Below, piece after piece: positions 48,891 to 61,325 of a DNA stretch of 64,000 nucleotides; position 1 is the stretch's first letter, and each line of letters opens with the position of its first letter. The position numbers and the translations under genes were made by a program. The notes below the pieces were generated by a model. That model was given only the letters and a program-made list of their open reading frames with translations, did not search any database and was not told the DNA's origin. The DNA comes from Allacma fusca (Eukaryota > Arthropoda > Collembola > Symphypleona > Sminthuridae): assembly GCA_947179485.1 (NCBI GenBank), contig OX359246.1:23808001-23872000 (forward strand). Reading direction: 5' to 3'.

Positions 48891-51600
48891 TTATTGGTAC
48901 AGAAGCCTTTGTGTCCACAATGTCAAAATCGAGATCGTTCCTTTATTCGCTTCGCTCATAAAAACAGTTTTAGTATCATTATTTTTAACAAGAATAAATG
49001 ATTGGTCTCCTTTCACAGGCGACGAAATTGGTTTCGTGACCGAACACGGTGAAAGGGGCTGTTTTTGTGTAAGACCATATAAATTGGTTCCGATAGACTC
49101 AGTCTTATGAATATTAGCTGTACCTGCCTGACGTGGGGCTGACTGCTTGGGCATAGGATTTCTTTAAAGTCGAGATTTCCGTACTTCCTTTAGGACTAAA
49201 TACCTGAGCCCGTTTTATAGGCGTAGGTTGTAGGGTCGAAGATTTGTCCGGACTGAATTTATAAACAGTTACTTGATTTGAAGTAACTGGGAATTTGTCA
49301 GATGTTTCAGGTTTATCAGGACTAAGCAAATTATGAAAGAGTCCCGGGGAACCCAAGCGAGGTAGGACACTAACGCTTAACAAATTTTTAGAATGGGGAG
49401 AAGGAGATTGTGAATTTGTTCGACTCACAATGTCTGCATTTGACTTTTCCTTTCACTCTGAGTGAATTCATTTTACTATTGAGATTGTGATGGGATGATG
49501 GAGGAGTTTTATTACCATAAATTCCATGGAAAGGATGGAAAATTCTTTTCGTGTCAGAATTCATAGAATTTTTGGAATCAGAACCACGTGACCCACGAAT
49601 ACGTTTCCAATTTGAACTTTTGGACTTTTGGAGTTGAAAAGAGTCCTTGGTTTCGGTAATACGATTCGGAGTGTGGGCATTCCCAAAATATGTCTCAACC
49701 TGCCCCAAATCGGTGGACGGGGTTTGCCGTTGTAAACGGTAGGGAGTCCAATCCATTTGGGGAGGAGGTAAAAATGGAGGGGATAAGGAAGCATGTGAAG
49801 TGCTGGGGTCAAGAACAATTTTAGGAATATTTTAAATAACTGGTGGACTCTGACGCCGTACAAGGGACTTCTCTTCTGTCAAAATAGGAGACACATTACA
49901 TTTAGCAGACAAAATTGGATCAGTTAATTTTAATAAATTATTAGATGAGGAATGAAACAGGCTCTTATCAGGCGACCGAGCAGGTGAGGATGAAAGTGAC
50001 ATGTGAGAGATCCGGCGTAGTATTATTAATATTTTCATCCTCATCTTTAGAGTGCAATAATACAGATGTAGTAGCTGAGTCCATGGGTTGTAGTAATTCC
50101 TCCGAAATTGAAGCCACCTGAGGTTTCTGTTTAATAATGACATCAGCTGTGTCAGGTCCTGTCGGTACTATTTTGTATGCAACACTGGCAGGTTGAGGTG
50201 TTGTATCTAAAGACACGGAATCGAATGTTTCAATTAAATTAGCACAAATATTTTTTTAAAATTAGCACTCGAATTTAGAGTAGCAGCTTCCGTTGCTGGG
50301 CTATAAGGAGAATAAATTTGAGAATTAATAAGACATGTATTCTCATTAAATGAAACATCGCTCAATTCAGTGAGTTCGGTTGTTTTTTGGGACAAGCCGG
50401 AGTCATTAAGGTATGGATGTCATCAGATAGGGACGTTAAAATTATATGTGGGCCTGGTGTGGACACCATAATATCAGGAACATTTAACTCTGGGGGCAAG
50501 GAAATGATTGAGGAACTGCAAATTCTAGGGATTTAGTTACGGAAGGTTCTTGCGTCTACATAATCGGATTTATAGGAGGGTTATAGTTTAACGGAATTGA
50601 ATGTTTATTAGTTACAGTAACCAGTTTGTTTATGGACGAAGTCACTTTCCAAAACTTTCGCCCAAAACTTTCGGAAAAAATAGTAGGAGCTCGTACTTTT
50701 ACGGGAGTTTGCAAATCTGCTTGACTCAAAGTTACCTCTTTGAGAATATTAGAGCGCTTCGAAATGGAATGATGGACCCTAGTAAAATTAAGATCTGAAG
50801 AAATCCTTTTTAGAGGCGAAGGTACGGGTGTGCATTGAGTTTCGTTCGGCTCTAATGGTTGAGATTTGTTCAGTGTAAAAGAAAATTCATTCGATAAATT
50901 CTCTGAAGGCTTTTGAATAAATTCAAAATGGTGGAATGAATACGGGAGTTTAAGTCTTCAAAAACTTCGGTATTATTTGGAGACCTAAATACAGGTTCCG
51001 TACGTTGGGAATTAAAGCCTGTGGATATTATTTCTGGACCATTATCAGGGGGTTCATGACGGGGTAATTCCAGGCCACCGTTAGACTCAGAATAGCTCAG
51101 AGGTAAAAGTGAGGGGAGACTTGTCCTGTCTATCTGTACTTGTTGGAGCATAGTAATTTGACTCGCCAAAGAACCGAAGCATAGTGTCGGAGCTAATATT
51201 CGATATTACTGGATCGTCTCGGAAGACACTCGAAATTGAAACATAATTAGGAGGATTGGCACAGGGCGTATTAATATTGATACCATCTAATTGTGAGTAA
51301 GTTTCTATTGGAATGCCATTGAGTTCTACTATAGAACCAGTGACCGGGACAGCAGGTGTATCAGATATTAAATTTGTATCTGAAGGAATAACCGAGTTAA
51401 CCAATTTAGATCCTAATCTGGTTAGGACTGCGAATCTTAAAATCTCCCTAGCAGTAGTTTTAGGTGGGACAAAGTCATCTGAGTTAGGCAGTGTGCCCAA
51501 AGGACGAGTATTGGTATTACCAAATTCCCTATTTAGGAGATTTTGGTGGAGAGCTGAAAAAAGTATCAACATTAGAAATATTATTATTAACATAATTATT
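48891..51600 (-). pseudogene. Unidentified Ser/Thr/Pro-rich coding tract, degenerate
   Basis: Minus-strand open pieces overlap in changing frames over 2.7 kb (51593-51087, 51169-50870, 50216-49832, 49863-49388, 49428-49114 and 49154-48891). The inferred product is rich in Ser, Thr, Pro and Asn, with a lone CRHCE motif near 49450 and KKSYAQAV near 49150, the latter reminiscent of LINE or gag-like ORF1 proteins. Frameshifts are frequent. It lies downstream of, and in the same orientation as, the Ty3/gypsy remnant, so it could be an extra ORF of that element or a separate gag-like gene. I do not recognise a family. Confidence 0.4.
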
Positions 51601-51739
51601 TATTTTTTTAATTTTTTTTATTGGGGTTTATACTCCGATTATTTTGCCGTTAAGGCCTTACATAGTTTTTTCTTTATATCCTTTATATTCCTTTTAATTT
51701 ATTTACAAATTGGAGCCATTCTGGCCCATTAGCTGCGTA

Positions 51740-52320
51740 CTGTAAAGTGGGGCGGCCGTCCATTCCACACTTACTTAACCACAGTCCTGCATGTAAACTC
51801 GTCATCATATGACTAATAACCGAAGGTAGAGATCTAGGCCCCCGCTACGTGTGCAGTCCGCTATATATTAGCACATACAGTTTCAAAGCACATACCCGGT
51901 GTCACACACAGCATCCCCGCAGTCTCGCAAGCATGTATATCACCACACACATACGCAGACTTAGCTATAGAGAGAGAGTGAAATGTGAAGCTACAGATTG
52001 AGACAGAGGATATGCAGACAAGGGAGGAGACACGGGACATGCCGCGGACAGTCTTATCCGAGATATCAGCCGTCGCAGTATATGCAAATACACCAATTCA
52101 TCTTACGAATCATTATCAGTGTACGGCACACACTACTCCTGCTGATACTCTTCCAAGAATGCGCAACATGCCTCCAGACCTCATTTGCATATCGATAGTG
52201 TATAGGGAAAGATAGAAATGACCTGAAATTATTTTGGGGTGAGCTAGAGTCGAAAGCCGACTCTTCTGCAACCTTACAGATTCACTACAGCACCAGACCG
52301 CAGGCTCGGTCTATAATTAT
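51740..52320. other. Unexplained GC-richer segment between retroelement pieces
   Basis: More balanced composition than the surroundings, with CACACACATACGCAGAC-like stretches and no coding signal. It could be LTR or UTR of the Ty3/gypsy element, but no second copy was found in the window to prove an LTR. Confidence 0.3.
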
Positions 52321-52931
52321 TAATTTACACATCATTTAAATCAACATCTTTGGTATGCACAGTATTATTTATGGTTTGAGACATAGCTCTAGACTTGCAT
52401 CTAGTAATGACAGGGGAGCGGTCAACCGTTTCTGTTTCTGAAGACAGGGGCCAATACGATTCCTGAGAGGAAGTATTAGAGTGCTCACAATCAGCATTGA
52501 AGTCGTCTCTTACATTAATTAGAGGAGACTCAAGTCCAGGATCGGGAACGATCTGAGCGTCATTTTGAGACTCGCTAGGATTAACTGGGTGCATGCAGGT
52601 AGGATCTTGATAAATATCAATGAGCTGACTCAGCTCCGTAAAACTAGCGGCATACGTTCTGGGACGATTAACCCAATTGGTGTTGGGGTGATCTAACGTA
52701 GTAACAGATGAACCAAATGGAACAATATCTGGCTCCCTAGGAGGATGTGGCGGAGGTACCTCGATGATACGATGCTCGTCGCGAGATTTATGCGAAGGAA
52801 ACTCATGTAGAATTTTATAAGTAAAGACATCTGCGTAATCGTCCTGCCAAGATACAGATGGTCAGAATGGCGTCATGTTGTGGGAATGAACCCTCCGAAT
52901 TCTGTGTTTGGTTTTTTTGGTTCCACGATAC

Positions 52932-53700
52932 TCAACCACAAAAGATTTTGACCCTAATATCTGTAGTGAGATTGTGGAGAGGGCGGGCCTTGCCTGCAAA
53001 ATCTTTAATAAAAGTCCTATAATAATTGCAAAAGCCCAAAAAGTATTGAACTTCCTTCAGACATTTGCGACTAGGAAATACGCGGACAGCCTCTATCTTT
53101 TCAGGGTCTGGTCCCGTCCCTTCACTGGAAACAACATAGCCTAAAAAATGGAGCTCAATGAAAGCAAAATAAAATGTTTTAATCTTAAATGTTAAATTAA
53201 ATTGCTGGGCTCTCATTAGGAGTAATTCAAAACGGTACAAAAGTTTGTCGAAATCTTCTGCCAAAAAAAGCAAATGATCAATAAAAACCAAGACCATTGT
53301 ATATTTAAGGTTACCCAACACTGTGTCCATCATTGTTTGGTACGCAGCCGGAGAATTTTCATATCCAAATGGAAGTCTGTTGTAAAAGAACTTACCCTTT
53401 GGAGTGGAGAAGGCAGTTTTTAATTGACTGGCTTAATCCAATATCATCTGGAGGAATCCTTGGAGGGCATCGTGTTATGAACCACTTCGAACCTGCGAGG
53501 TGATCCAAGCAATCATGAACTCGTAGAATAGGATAGGTGTATTGTTCCACCTGTTCATTTAACAGGCGAACGTCCACACATATTTGGTGAGTAATTATTC
53601 CCTGGTCATCATTCATTTTAGGTACGACAATAACAGGTGAATTGTATGGAGACACGCAGGGCCTTATAACTCCTAAACGTAAATTCCTTTCCACATGCTC
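52932..53700 (-). pseudogene. Ty3/gypsy reverse transcriptase remnant
   Basis: The N-terminal part (53694-53392) has SPYNSPVIVVPKM and VRLLNEQ, as in RT fingers. After a frameshift near 53430, the palm and thumb (53333-52932) show LGFCNYYRTFIKDFAGKARP. The catalytic box reads FIDHLL where active enzymes have Y-x-D-D, so the second catalytic Asp is His. Inactive. Confidence 0.88.
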
Positions 53701-54293
53701 GTCAAGAACCTGCTTTTCTAGCGGTGCCAGACGATAAGAGTATTTGTGGAAAGTCTTGTGGTCTCATGTATCTATAATCCCTGCAGGATAATTAACCACA
53801 CCTAATTCTTCATCATATCTTGCAAAATTGTTAAATATTTATTTATAACATTAAGAATTCTATGCATTTGCTCTTCATTTATATTGGGACCTAATTTTAT
53901 TTCCTCCTTACTAAGGCAGTGTCTTGGTTTATTTACCTGAAGTACAGCAGCTGTAGGACAACATTTATTATTAGGTTCCTCTTGGGAGGCAAATTGTGAA
54001 TTATTTCCATTTTCATAAATATTATTAAGTCTTATTGCAGGAGACATAATATCATTAAGTTTAGTTGTATCACAGTGATTAGAGAAAGAAATCTGTGAGG
54101 ATTCTGTATTAGAGCCTTCAGGTTCAGAGACTCGAAGGGAAGAACAGAGTAATGTGTTCGTCTCCCTAATTAATTTACGTGCAATTGAGTCATGGAGCTC
54201 TTTGTGACGTTTCGCAAGATCATCCGGATGTTCTTCCGCGTTACTAGTAGAGGCTAAAGAATCAGAAAATGGAGCATTTAAGTCTCTTGTCCT

Positions 54294-54938
54294 TCATTCA
54301 CTACTAATGCTGACCCACATATTTTTTGAATCATAATGGCCACAATTATCTTCGTTAGCTGTACCATTGGGACCTTTAAATTCAATTACATCAGCATGTT
54401 TGTCCAAATGAAGGCCGAATCTACGATTGAAATTGCAACCTAATAGAATTAGTGTACCCATTTCATCAATGATAGCAAACCTGTAATTATGGCCCAAATG
54501 TTCGGATCAAATAGTATAAAATAATAGAATTGCAGATCTAGAGAAAGAGCCAGTGTGGGTTTTACAGATTGTTGTAAACACCTTAGGCCCATGAGCTACA
54601 ATATCAATTGATTGTGGACAACATTTTGTCAAATAGTAGGCAGTACCAGCTACCATAGTAGAAATCATCGAACCAGTGTCTACTGTTGCTCGAAGAGTTA
54701 CTTTGTGACCTGCGACACGTATAGGGTAGACCTCATCCTGCCTAGAATTAGTTAAATTGCATAGTCGCAGAAACTCCCGTATCATCTGGGCATCATGGGT
54801 TAATGGTTCCTCCTCAGAAGATGAACCATGACCACTGTCGAGATCCGGATTGATAAATGAAGTATCTGAAATTGCCCTTAAAGTCATGCGTTGGCGGGAC
54901 TTCAAATATAACTTATTAATTAAATTAGGAGGTTCCAC
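54294..54938 (-). pseudogene. Ty3/gypsy protease remnant
   Basis: VDTGS at about residue 85 of the 54938-54507 frame is the aspartic-protease active site. The frame breaks near 54500, and the following piece (54497-54294) continues with a flap/hydrophobic segment and the ILLGCNF motif, where active proteases usually have ILGxD. It would release Gag and Pol proteins in an intact element. Confidence 0.8.
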
Positions 54939-55349
54939 TTCAGGAGGAAGAGATCGGGGAGTCTCTTCTTTGAATTGGGCAATCTTCTTGACCTTAGGCG
55001 TAAGTTATGGTACTGACTGGACCTGAATATCTTCTGACATGTCAATAACAAAATCCCTATAAACCTTAGGAGGTGAAGGAATTAAAGGCACGCAATTGTT
55101 AGATATCATAAACGCCATGAAATTGAGGTCGATAGGAAATATGCCTACAATTGGAGGTGGCGCGTGAAGTTAAGCCTTATTAACCTGTAATGAAGGAATA
55201 TTAATTTGACTGACTAACTTACGCACTGTAGGAAGAAGTAAGTTTGGTTGAGGCAGTACAGTCTGGACACTCCCGTGTGCCAGACTTATCAGTTTCCCGG
55301 ATTGTGAGGATTTTGAGAAGGCCCACTGGAGCTGCAGGAGGAGCAGATG

Positions 55350-55885
55350 ATCATTGCTGCTCATTCCGATATCCTTTATTCGCCCAATTAGTTTGCGGAC
55401 CCTGTGATGGCATATTCAGTCCATGATAAGGTTGCTCATTGTCCACTTGGGCTTGATACCTCCGCTGTCCATGATTATGGGAATCGTAGTTGTGCTATGG
55501 AGGAACTTGATAATTAGGGAGTTGCTGCTGGTAGTTCCTTTTAAGCTGATAATTCGGTTGAGATTGATTACCCGGACTTCGATAATTACCCGGGGCACAG
55601 TCGCGGAAATGAATCAGATCATTTGGCTCCCCATAATGCTGATTGTGAGCAATGGTTGATTGCTACTGCCAATTAGAACTATTTTGCGGCTGGGGAGGAC
55701 GTTGCTGTTGGAATTGACCTTGGGGCTGATTATTCGGATTAGGACCCCTAAAGCGGTTGCCACGATTGTCGAAGAGTCCCAACAGCTTGTCTGCATATCC
55801 CTGATGTACATTCTGCTAGATATCCCGACGATGGCGCCATGTGTGATTCTGCCGATTGCAATAATCACAGATTTGGAAGGCCTGG
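55350..55885 (-). pseudogene. Ty3/gypsy Gag nucleocapsid region with in-frame stops
   Basis: One reading frame on the minus strand stays Gln/Asn/Pro-rich for about 175 codons and begins with a zinc knuckle, CDYCNRQNHTWRHR. It is interrupted by three TAG codons, two next to Gln codons, and then a TGA. The otherwise preserved frame suggests point decay (CAG to TAG) with few indels here, unlike the rest of the element. Confidence 0.7.
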
Positions 55886-55889
55886 GTAC

Positions 55890-58800
55890 TCATGGAAGTA
55901 TCTCCCAAAAATTAGGAGGATCCAAAGGAATATCGGGACCAGCACCAGATAAATCACCTGCAAATGGATCAAAGACAGTCCATGCTGGGCCATCAAAAGT
56001 GTGACTTCATTAATATTGAATAATTATGTGTCGTGAATATTTGTAAAAATTGATAAATAGTCAATAACTACATTGGAATCGAGTGGGTATTGATTCTCTT
56101 TTGTAAAAATGGTAATAGAAAATAGGTATAGAAATGGAACTCAAAATAATCTGGATATTTAAATGTAAGATAATCTGTATAGCGACAGCGGTAATACTTG
56201 GGACCTGAAAAGGACACACTGGAACACAGGAATAATGAAATAGTAATTAGTCAACCCTGTTAACTCACAATATTTCAAAAATGGAACAATTGTAAATTGT
56301 GGAAAGAAACATGGACCGAGATTACTCTGTAGATAAATTTGCAAAGTTGTTATCTGGTCTTCCACAACCTTCAAAAAATGATAAGGAGTTGGTGAACCAG
56401 GAGGGGACGCCACCCACATTTAGCCAAGGTGACGCTTGATTTGAAACGCCCCGTATGTACTTCCTTCGAAAATAAATGGATGACGGCGTGGTCTTGCAGT
56501 ACTCGGCCAAAAATGTAAATGTCAATTTAATGTCGAAACTAAAAACATGGACAGCGATTAGTTTGGAATCGTTCAATTTATAAGATTATTGGTCAAGGTT
56601 CATAAATGGCTTGGTCACAGAAGATGAATTCCAAAATTTCAAAATTAAATTAGTGTCCTGAAAAGACAAAATTTGAAACACGCGATCAAAACGTTTCATG
56701 ACTTGTAACAAAAGATCAACATGGCATAAGTAAGGTAGGTCCAATGTATGGATGGAGATAAATCAACCGGGGCAATGTGAGACAGGAATTATGAAATACA
56801 AATTCTGAAATTAAGTGGAATTACGAAAATACACCGCAGTCACTGACAATTATATTGACTAACAATGAGTGTAGATGGATGTGGGGATGAAATAAGGAAC
56901 AGGAATAAAGTTCCCAAAATAACTAGAATTGGGTAGAAAAAGAAACTATCAATCAAATTATTCGGGAGAGAAAAAAAATCAATGGGACTCAAATGAAGGA
57001 CTCAAATCTGGAGATCCAAATTAAATAAGGAACGCTCGCATTATAACCATTAGCCCCTTATGTTTGGAACCAAAATTATAAAGTGGCATACAGCAGAAGT
57101 TTAAACTTGAATAGTTATTGAATTGATGAAAAATTATACAGGACTCGGATGACACGGGAGTCAAAACTGAAAAATTGAGGCACAAGAGTAAATGACTGTA
57201 GGAAGGCCGTCCACCGTATGGACTGAGCCGGCTGAAAATGTATACAGGACAAAGTGACACAAGGACAAAATGAATACTTTCAAAGTTCAATTGAGCTTAT
57301 GAAAATATGCCAGTAATTATGGTGACAAATAATGGGACAAGATAAATCCGAGAATAGTTAATGGACAATAATAAAGGTCCAAAAATAAATTATGGGGCAG
57401 AATAATATAAGCCGGTTTTTTAAAACAAAAATAATACAGGAACCTGATGCTGGATCATACACTGAATTAATTGATTTAAACTAATGAGCAAAAATGATGG
57501 AACTCAAAAAATATATGAAATGCTGTCGAGTCAAAATTAAATGGGAACAGAATTGGAGGAGTTCATAAAAAATTCCAAAACGTGCAAATTAATTTACAGC
57601 GGCACAATTAATCTTTTCAAAAAATTACGTGTAATAGGAGCCACAAATTATTGGCACAACAAATAATGACCGAGTTCAAAAATAATATTAATTACTTACG
57701 TACAAAGGAATGAGCGCAAAAATATGAGTCAAAATTGGAAGATCATTGAAACTATACATAAACCTTACCAGATTATGAAGAAATCCTGGTTTCGTTCACT
57801 ATTTGTAGTTAACTTTTCACAAATAATTTCCAGTTCGTTGGAGAATTCACAAACGTTATTTTTATAGGAAAAGAGTCACGTTGGGAATAATTCCCAGAAA
57901 AGATTAACTGACGTGATCCAAAGTTTGAGAGGAAACACTATTTTCTACAAATATTTATAGTTGTTTGCACAATGACTAATATTTAATTGATTTAATTGAC
58001 ACAGGAGTAGACCAGCACTGAATGTACGCAACAACCATCGTTGAGGAATAGCTTCAAAGCCCAGTGCCCCTTTGTCGCGGAGGTGAGAGAAAGAGAGAGA
58101 TAGATGATGGGTTCTGTGGGATGTACTGCTAGTTAGCTTGCACCCAACGCTCACTTCAACATGAGTGGATTTACTGAGAGATTCGGGATAGGTGTGCCTC
58201 TTGTCTTAGCTAGACAGTGCACCCTCAGTTCGTCGTGGGATATTATCTCCTTCTATGTTACCTTGATCTCTCTCCTCCATAGATTAAGCAAATTAGGTTA
58301 AGATTAGGGCTGCGTCCCAAAAAGTTAAATACGTGCAATATAAAAACTGAATTGTCTAAGTATGATAAACAATAATGATTGTTTTTTAATATTTAATTGA
58401 TTAATACTTACTTGATTGAAGTCCCAGTGGATGAATGTTGAGGCTAGAGTCCTATAATAGATGACTGCTCCGGACGGCGTGGTCGAGGAAGTGCTGTATC
58501 AATAGCAGCAAGCGGAGGATACGGCGTGACCATCCAATGGCTACCGCTGAGAAGCCGGTCTTCCGCGTGGAAGCCCTACTGCTGCAACTACTGGTCCTGA
58601 GCCGGTGGGGCCATGAGTAGCGTGCACAGGAGGCTTAACTTATTTCGAATTTTATGCTATTGTTCTGAAATCTAAATGTAATTCTAAGGCTAACTAATAC
58701 TAAGGAAGATCACTCGCTTGGCTAGTGAAGAGGACAGGGGAACGACACTGAACCTCCACCAAAATTTCAGAATTGACTTACTTAAAACTAACTATTAAAT

Positions 58801-59090
58801 TAACTTATAAATAATATATTACTGGGAACTAATTTTATGTGCTCTATGAGTATTGCGTAGAGCTATGAAATAAATAGCGAGGAGCTCGAGCTTTAGAGTC
58901 TTTTAAGGTCTGTCAAGTACTTGTTTAATAATACTAAAAGTCCCATCCAAGAGAGCGTCCAAGAGTTGGAACCACATGTTCCAACTCCCCAAATGCCCCC
59001 TCATCCTCATAATTATATATTATTACATATGGGTCTTCCGACCATATAATATAATCTGGGTCCCCATAAGTAAACTGTGAGACCTGTCCT
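55890..59090. other. No gene recognised; probable retroelement UTR/LTR and spacer
   Basis: 56000-57900 is purine-rich on the plus strand (many GGGACAAAAT, TCAAAATTAA and GGAACTC words) and lacks open frames. 58000-58760 is GC-richer. Neither a primer-binding site nor a paired LTR could be identified. Open frames such as 56322-56576 and 57021-57290 show no motifs. Confidence 0.4.
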
Positions 59091-59096
59091 CACACT

Positions 59097-59659
59097 TTAC
59101 AAGGCTTTATTTAGGCTTGGAGTGAAGTATTTAACATCGAACCACTCCATGACAGTATGTACTCCATATACTCCGGAGAGAAGATTGTTTCTGATTATTG
59201 AGACAGATTTAACTTGATTATTGTTCGGGGGTGCTGGCAGGCCTTTAATAATTAGGTTTAGTGGTCTGGATTCATTACTCTGGAAGTTACCATTATTATC
59301 CCAGTGGAAAATCTGGGCGCGGAGTGATGCGATGATTTCCTCCTGGGCACACACCCGTGACTGTAGTTCTGAGATTGCGTTGGATTGAACATCCATACTG
59401 ACTTGAAGTGACACACACCTGGTTTCCACAACCTGAAGCGTAGATTCAAGAAGACATGTTAAATTTGATTCTACATTTTTTATCAACAAGACGGTTTGGT
59501 TAAGATCCATATGGCCTTTGGGAGACTTGAGGCATGTTCTGGTTTGTGGATTTTGTTGGGAGCCGCGGATGAATCCATCTTTTCTAAATGGTCAGACAAT
59601 TTTCGTTTGGAAGATGAATTTAACGTATCCGCTTCACTCGGCGAGCGATTTACCACCAT
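59097..59659 (-). pseudogene. LINE ORF1-like fragment
   Basis: A Met at 59659 starts a Ser/Lys-rich stretch; after a 1-base shift near 59515, the frame 59510-59097 continues. It encodes a heptad-rich probable coiled coil (about residues 5-70) followed by PLNLIIKGLPAPPNN, which resembles the start of the RNA-binding domain of L1/CR1-type ORF1 proteins (NLIIRGLPE-like). ORF1p coats LINE RNA. It is not joined to the LINE end at 39131-41385. Truncated at its C-terminus. Confidence 0.6.
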
Positions 59660-60140
59660 CCCAGACCTCAGAGAGCAACAGAAGAAATATTTCGTAATAA
59701 TATTCTGTGGTTGTTTTTCCTGTACAATTAATAATTCCAACCCGGATGTCAATAAAAAGACACGAGGAGCCCCAGGCCCGCCTCACGTTTTTGAAAACCA
59801 AAACTACTTTTGCAAACTTAATTGCCTGGCAGAGCCTTGGTAGCCGAGGAAGCCAACTTCTCATCAGGTGCCGATAGTTATTGAGGTTGTGAGATTACGC
59901 TGTAGCATTGGAGAAACTTTACACAACTGTTAAACCCTGGGCTTGATAGGTATTGGAACAATGGTACCACTTCTGGGGATAAATATATTTGGGTAATAAT
60001 TTTCTGGAATGTGAACACACGCCGAGGACCAAAACCACACAATTTCGCAAATTAAATTTTGGTTTAGAATGGAGATATTAAAAAATACTTGTATTCAAAC
60101 TGACTCCAAGGATTACCTCTATTTTATATACAACACCCAT
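59660..60140. other. Spacer between LINE ORF1 fragment and C2
   Basis: May include 5' UTR of the LINE (59660-59940). No exon recognised. The 3' flank of C2 here does not resemble that of C1. Confidence 0.4.
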
Positions 60141-60143
60141 GAA

Positions 60144-60920
60144 TCAATTTTTATGGGCAACCAGAAGGTTTGACAAAGATGTGTTAATAGTTTGTAGTAT
60201 CGTCAGCACCATCATTTTGTCCACAAAGTAACAATTACCCACGGAAATGCGGAAAGGCCGCATTTTCCGAAATTCTCGTTCCATCAACTTTCCTTGCATA
60301 ATTAATTTTCTCTCCACTAACAAAGACCTTGAAAGTTCATAGACGTTGACCATGAAGCTGAATCCAAAGACAAGGTAGAATATCAGACAATATGCAAACA
60401 CGCCCATCGCAATTGCAATTAACAGCTCGGTCTTAACAATTGTGACAAACGTGGCCAAGTTGGTGGCTTTATGCTGAGGTATGATATCAGGTTAGTAGAC
60501 CACAATGACTCTGAGACAATCATAGTTCATTACGGATGACCTATTGGATCAGGGCTTGGGGGAGTTCCTCCAGCCCCTGAAATTATAACTATATTGACAT
60601 ACTGGGTTTATCAAGACTACACTTCACAACGAACGGGAATAAAATATAATTATGCCTATACCTGCAACGTTTGAAGCCCGATAAGGCAATAACCCAATGA
60701 ATGACCAAATAGGTTGCCACACAAAACATAAAAAACATAGACATAGTAGCGGAGAAAATATTTATCCAGAAAATCGTTTCTGCAAACAGAGATGAAAGGT
60801 ACAATGGGTAGCCCCGTGTAGTAGCAAAGAGACCATGCTGATATTCAGCTTGACAGGACCAAAACTAAGAAAAATATTCCCGGAGTGTCATTCCAGATCC
60901 ATTACTTTCCGTCTGATTAC
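60144..60920 (-). pseudogene. Chemoreceptor C2 pseudogene (exons 2 and 3)
   Basis: Closely related to C1. Exon 3 (60576-60144) keeps the acceptor and the last transmembrane span but has small deletions and an in-frame TAA near 60500. Exon 2 (about 60920-60665) has lost part of its first half yet keeps the donor. Exon 1 is absent: homology to C1 ends at about 60920, where an oppositely oriented exon 1-like sequence begins. Not functional. Confidence 0.9.
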
Positions 60921-60924
60921 TTCG

Positions 60925-61110
60925 GGTACTAAGCAAAACCGATTATCCGAAAATATTTTCTGGACTCAAAGACTAATCAGATCTGCTAATATCATTTTCT
61001 GTACAATTTTTCATGATTTTGTAGTATTTAGAGCTTTAATGGTACCTTTCTCTGATGATGTAATAAACAGCTTTAAACTATTAAGCCAGATTTGGGTCCA
61101 CTTCAAGATA
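60925..61110 (+). pseudogene. Inverted chemoreceptor exon 1 remnant
   Basis: On the plus strand, opposite to C2, the translation shares spacing and residues with exon 1 of the A/B/C family (RLIRSANIIFC against RLIWLANIAFC in A1, followed by a V-x-R-A match). Similarity is weaker than among the other copies, so this is an older or different paralogue. It directly abuts C2 exon 2, marking an inversion or deletion breakpoint at about 60920. Confidence 0.55.
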
Positions 61111-61325
61111 CACCTGTGCTTATTTAGTGGGTTGCAAATCAAAATCAGGGGTTCCTACCCAATTATGATGCCTAAAAAATGCAGTCTTGTGGAGGCAACA
61201 TTGACAGTAAATGTTGTGTTAAATAAGCGCACATGTTCTTATAAAGTCTAAATGAATTAATATTTATGCACGAAATCTTTCATATTATATTTACTAAGCT
61301 TAATTGTTTAGGAATGAATCGTGAA

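Larger units (their letters stand above)
52325..55885 (-). mobile_element. Decayed Ty3/gypsy retrotransposon
   Basis: Minus strand, 5' to 3': Gag nucleocapsid (55885-55350), protease (54938-54294), reverse transcriptase (53700-52932), a short integrase C-terminal end (about 52930-52870, VEYRGTKKTKHR, then RVHSHNMTPF), and a pol tail ending at 52325. RNase H and the integrase core are missing: RT (KARPLHNL) jumps directly to the integrase end near 52935. Several frameshifts and stops occur. The order and motifs fit Ty3/gypsy. LTRs were not identified; 55890-58990 has no recognisable coding sequence and may include the 5' end. Confidence 0.85.

Noticed and set aside
51740..52320. LTR of the Ty3/gypsy element
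   Set aside because: Position is suggestive, but no second copy was found in the window, so no LTR pair can be claimed.
55423..56004. Plus-strand frames at 55423-55659 and 55660-56004
   Set aside because: Shadows of the minus-strand Gln-rich Gag frame, which has a zinc knuckle.
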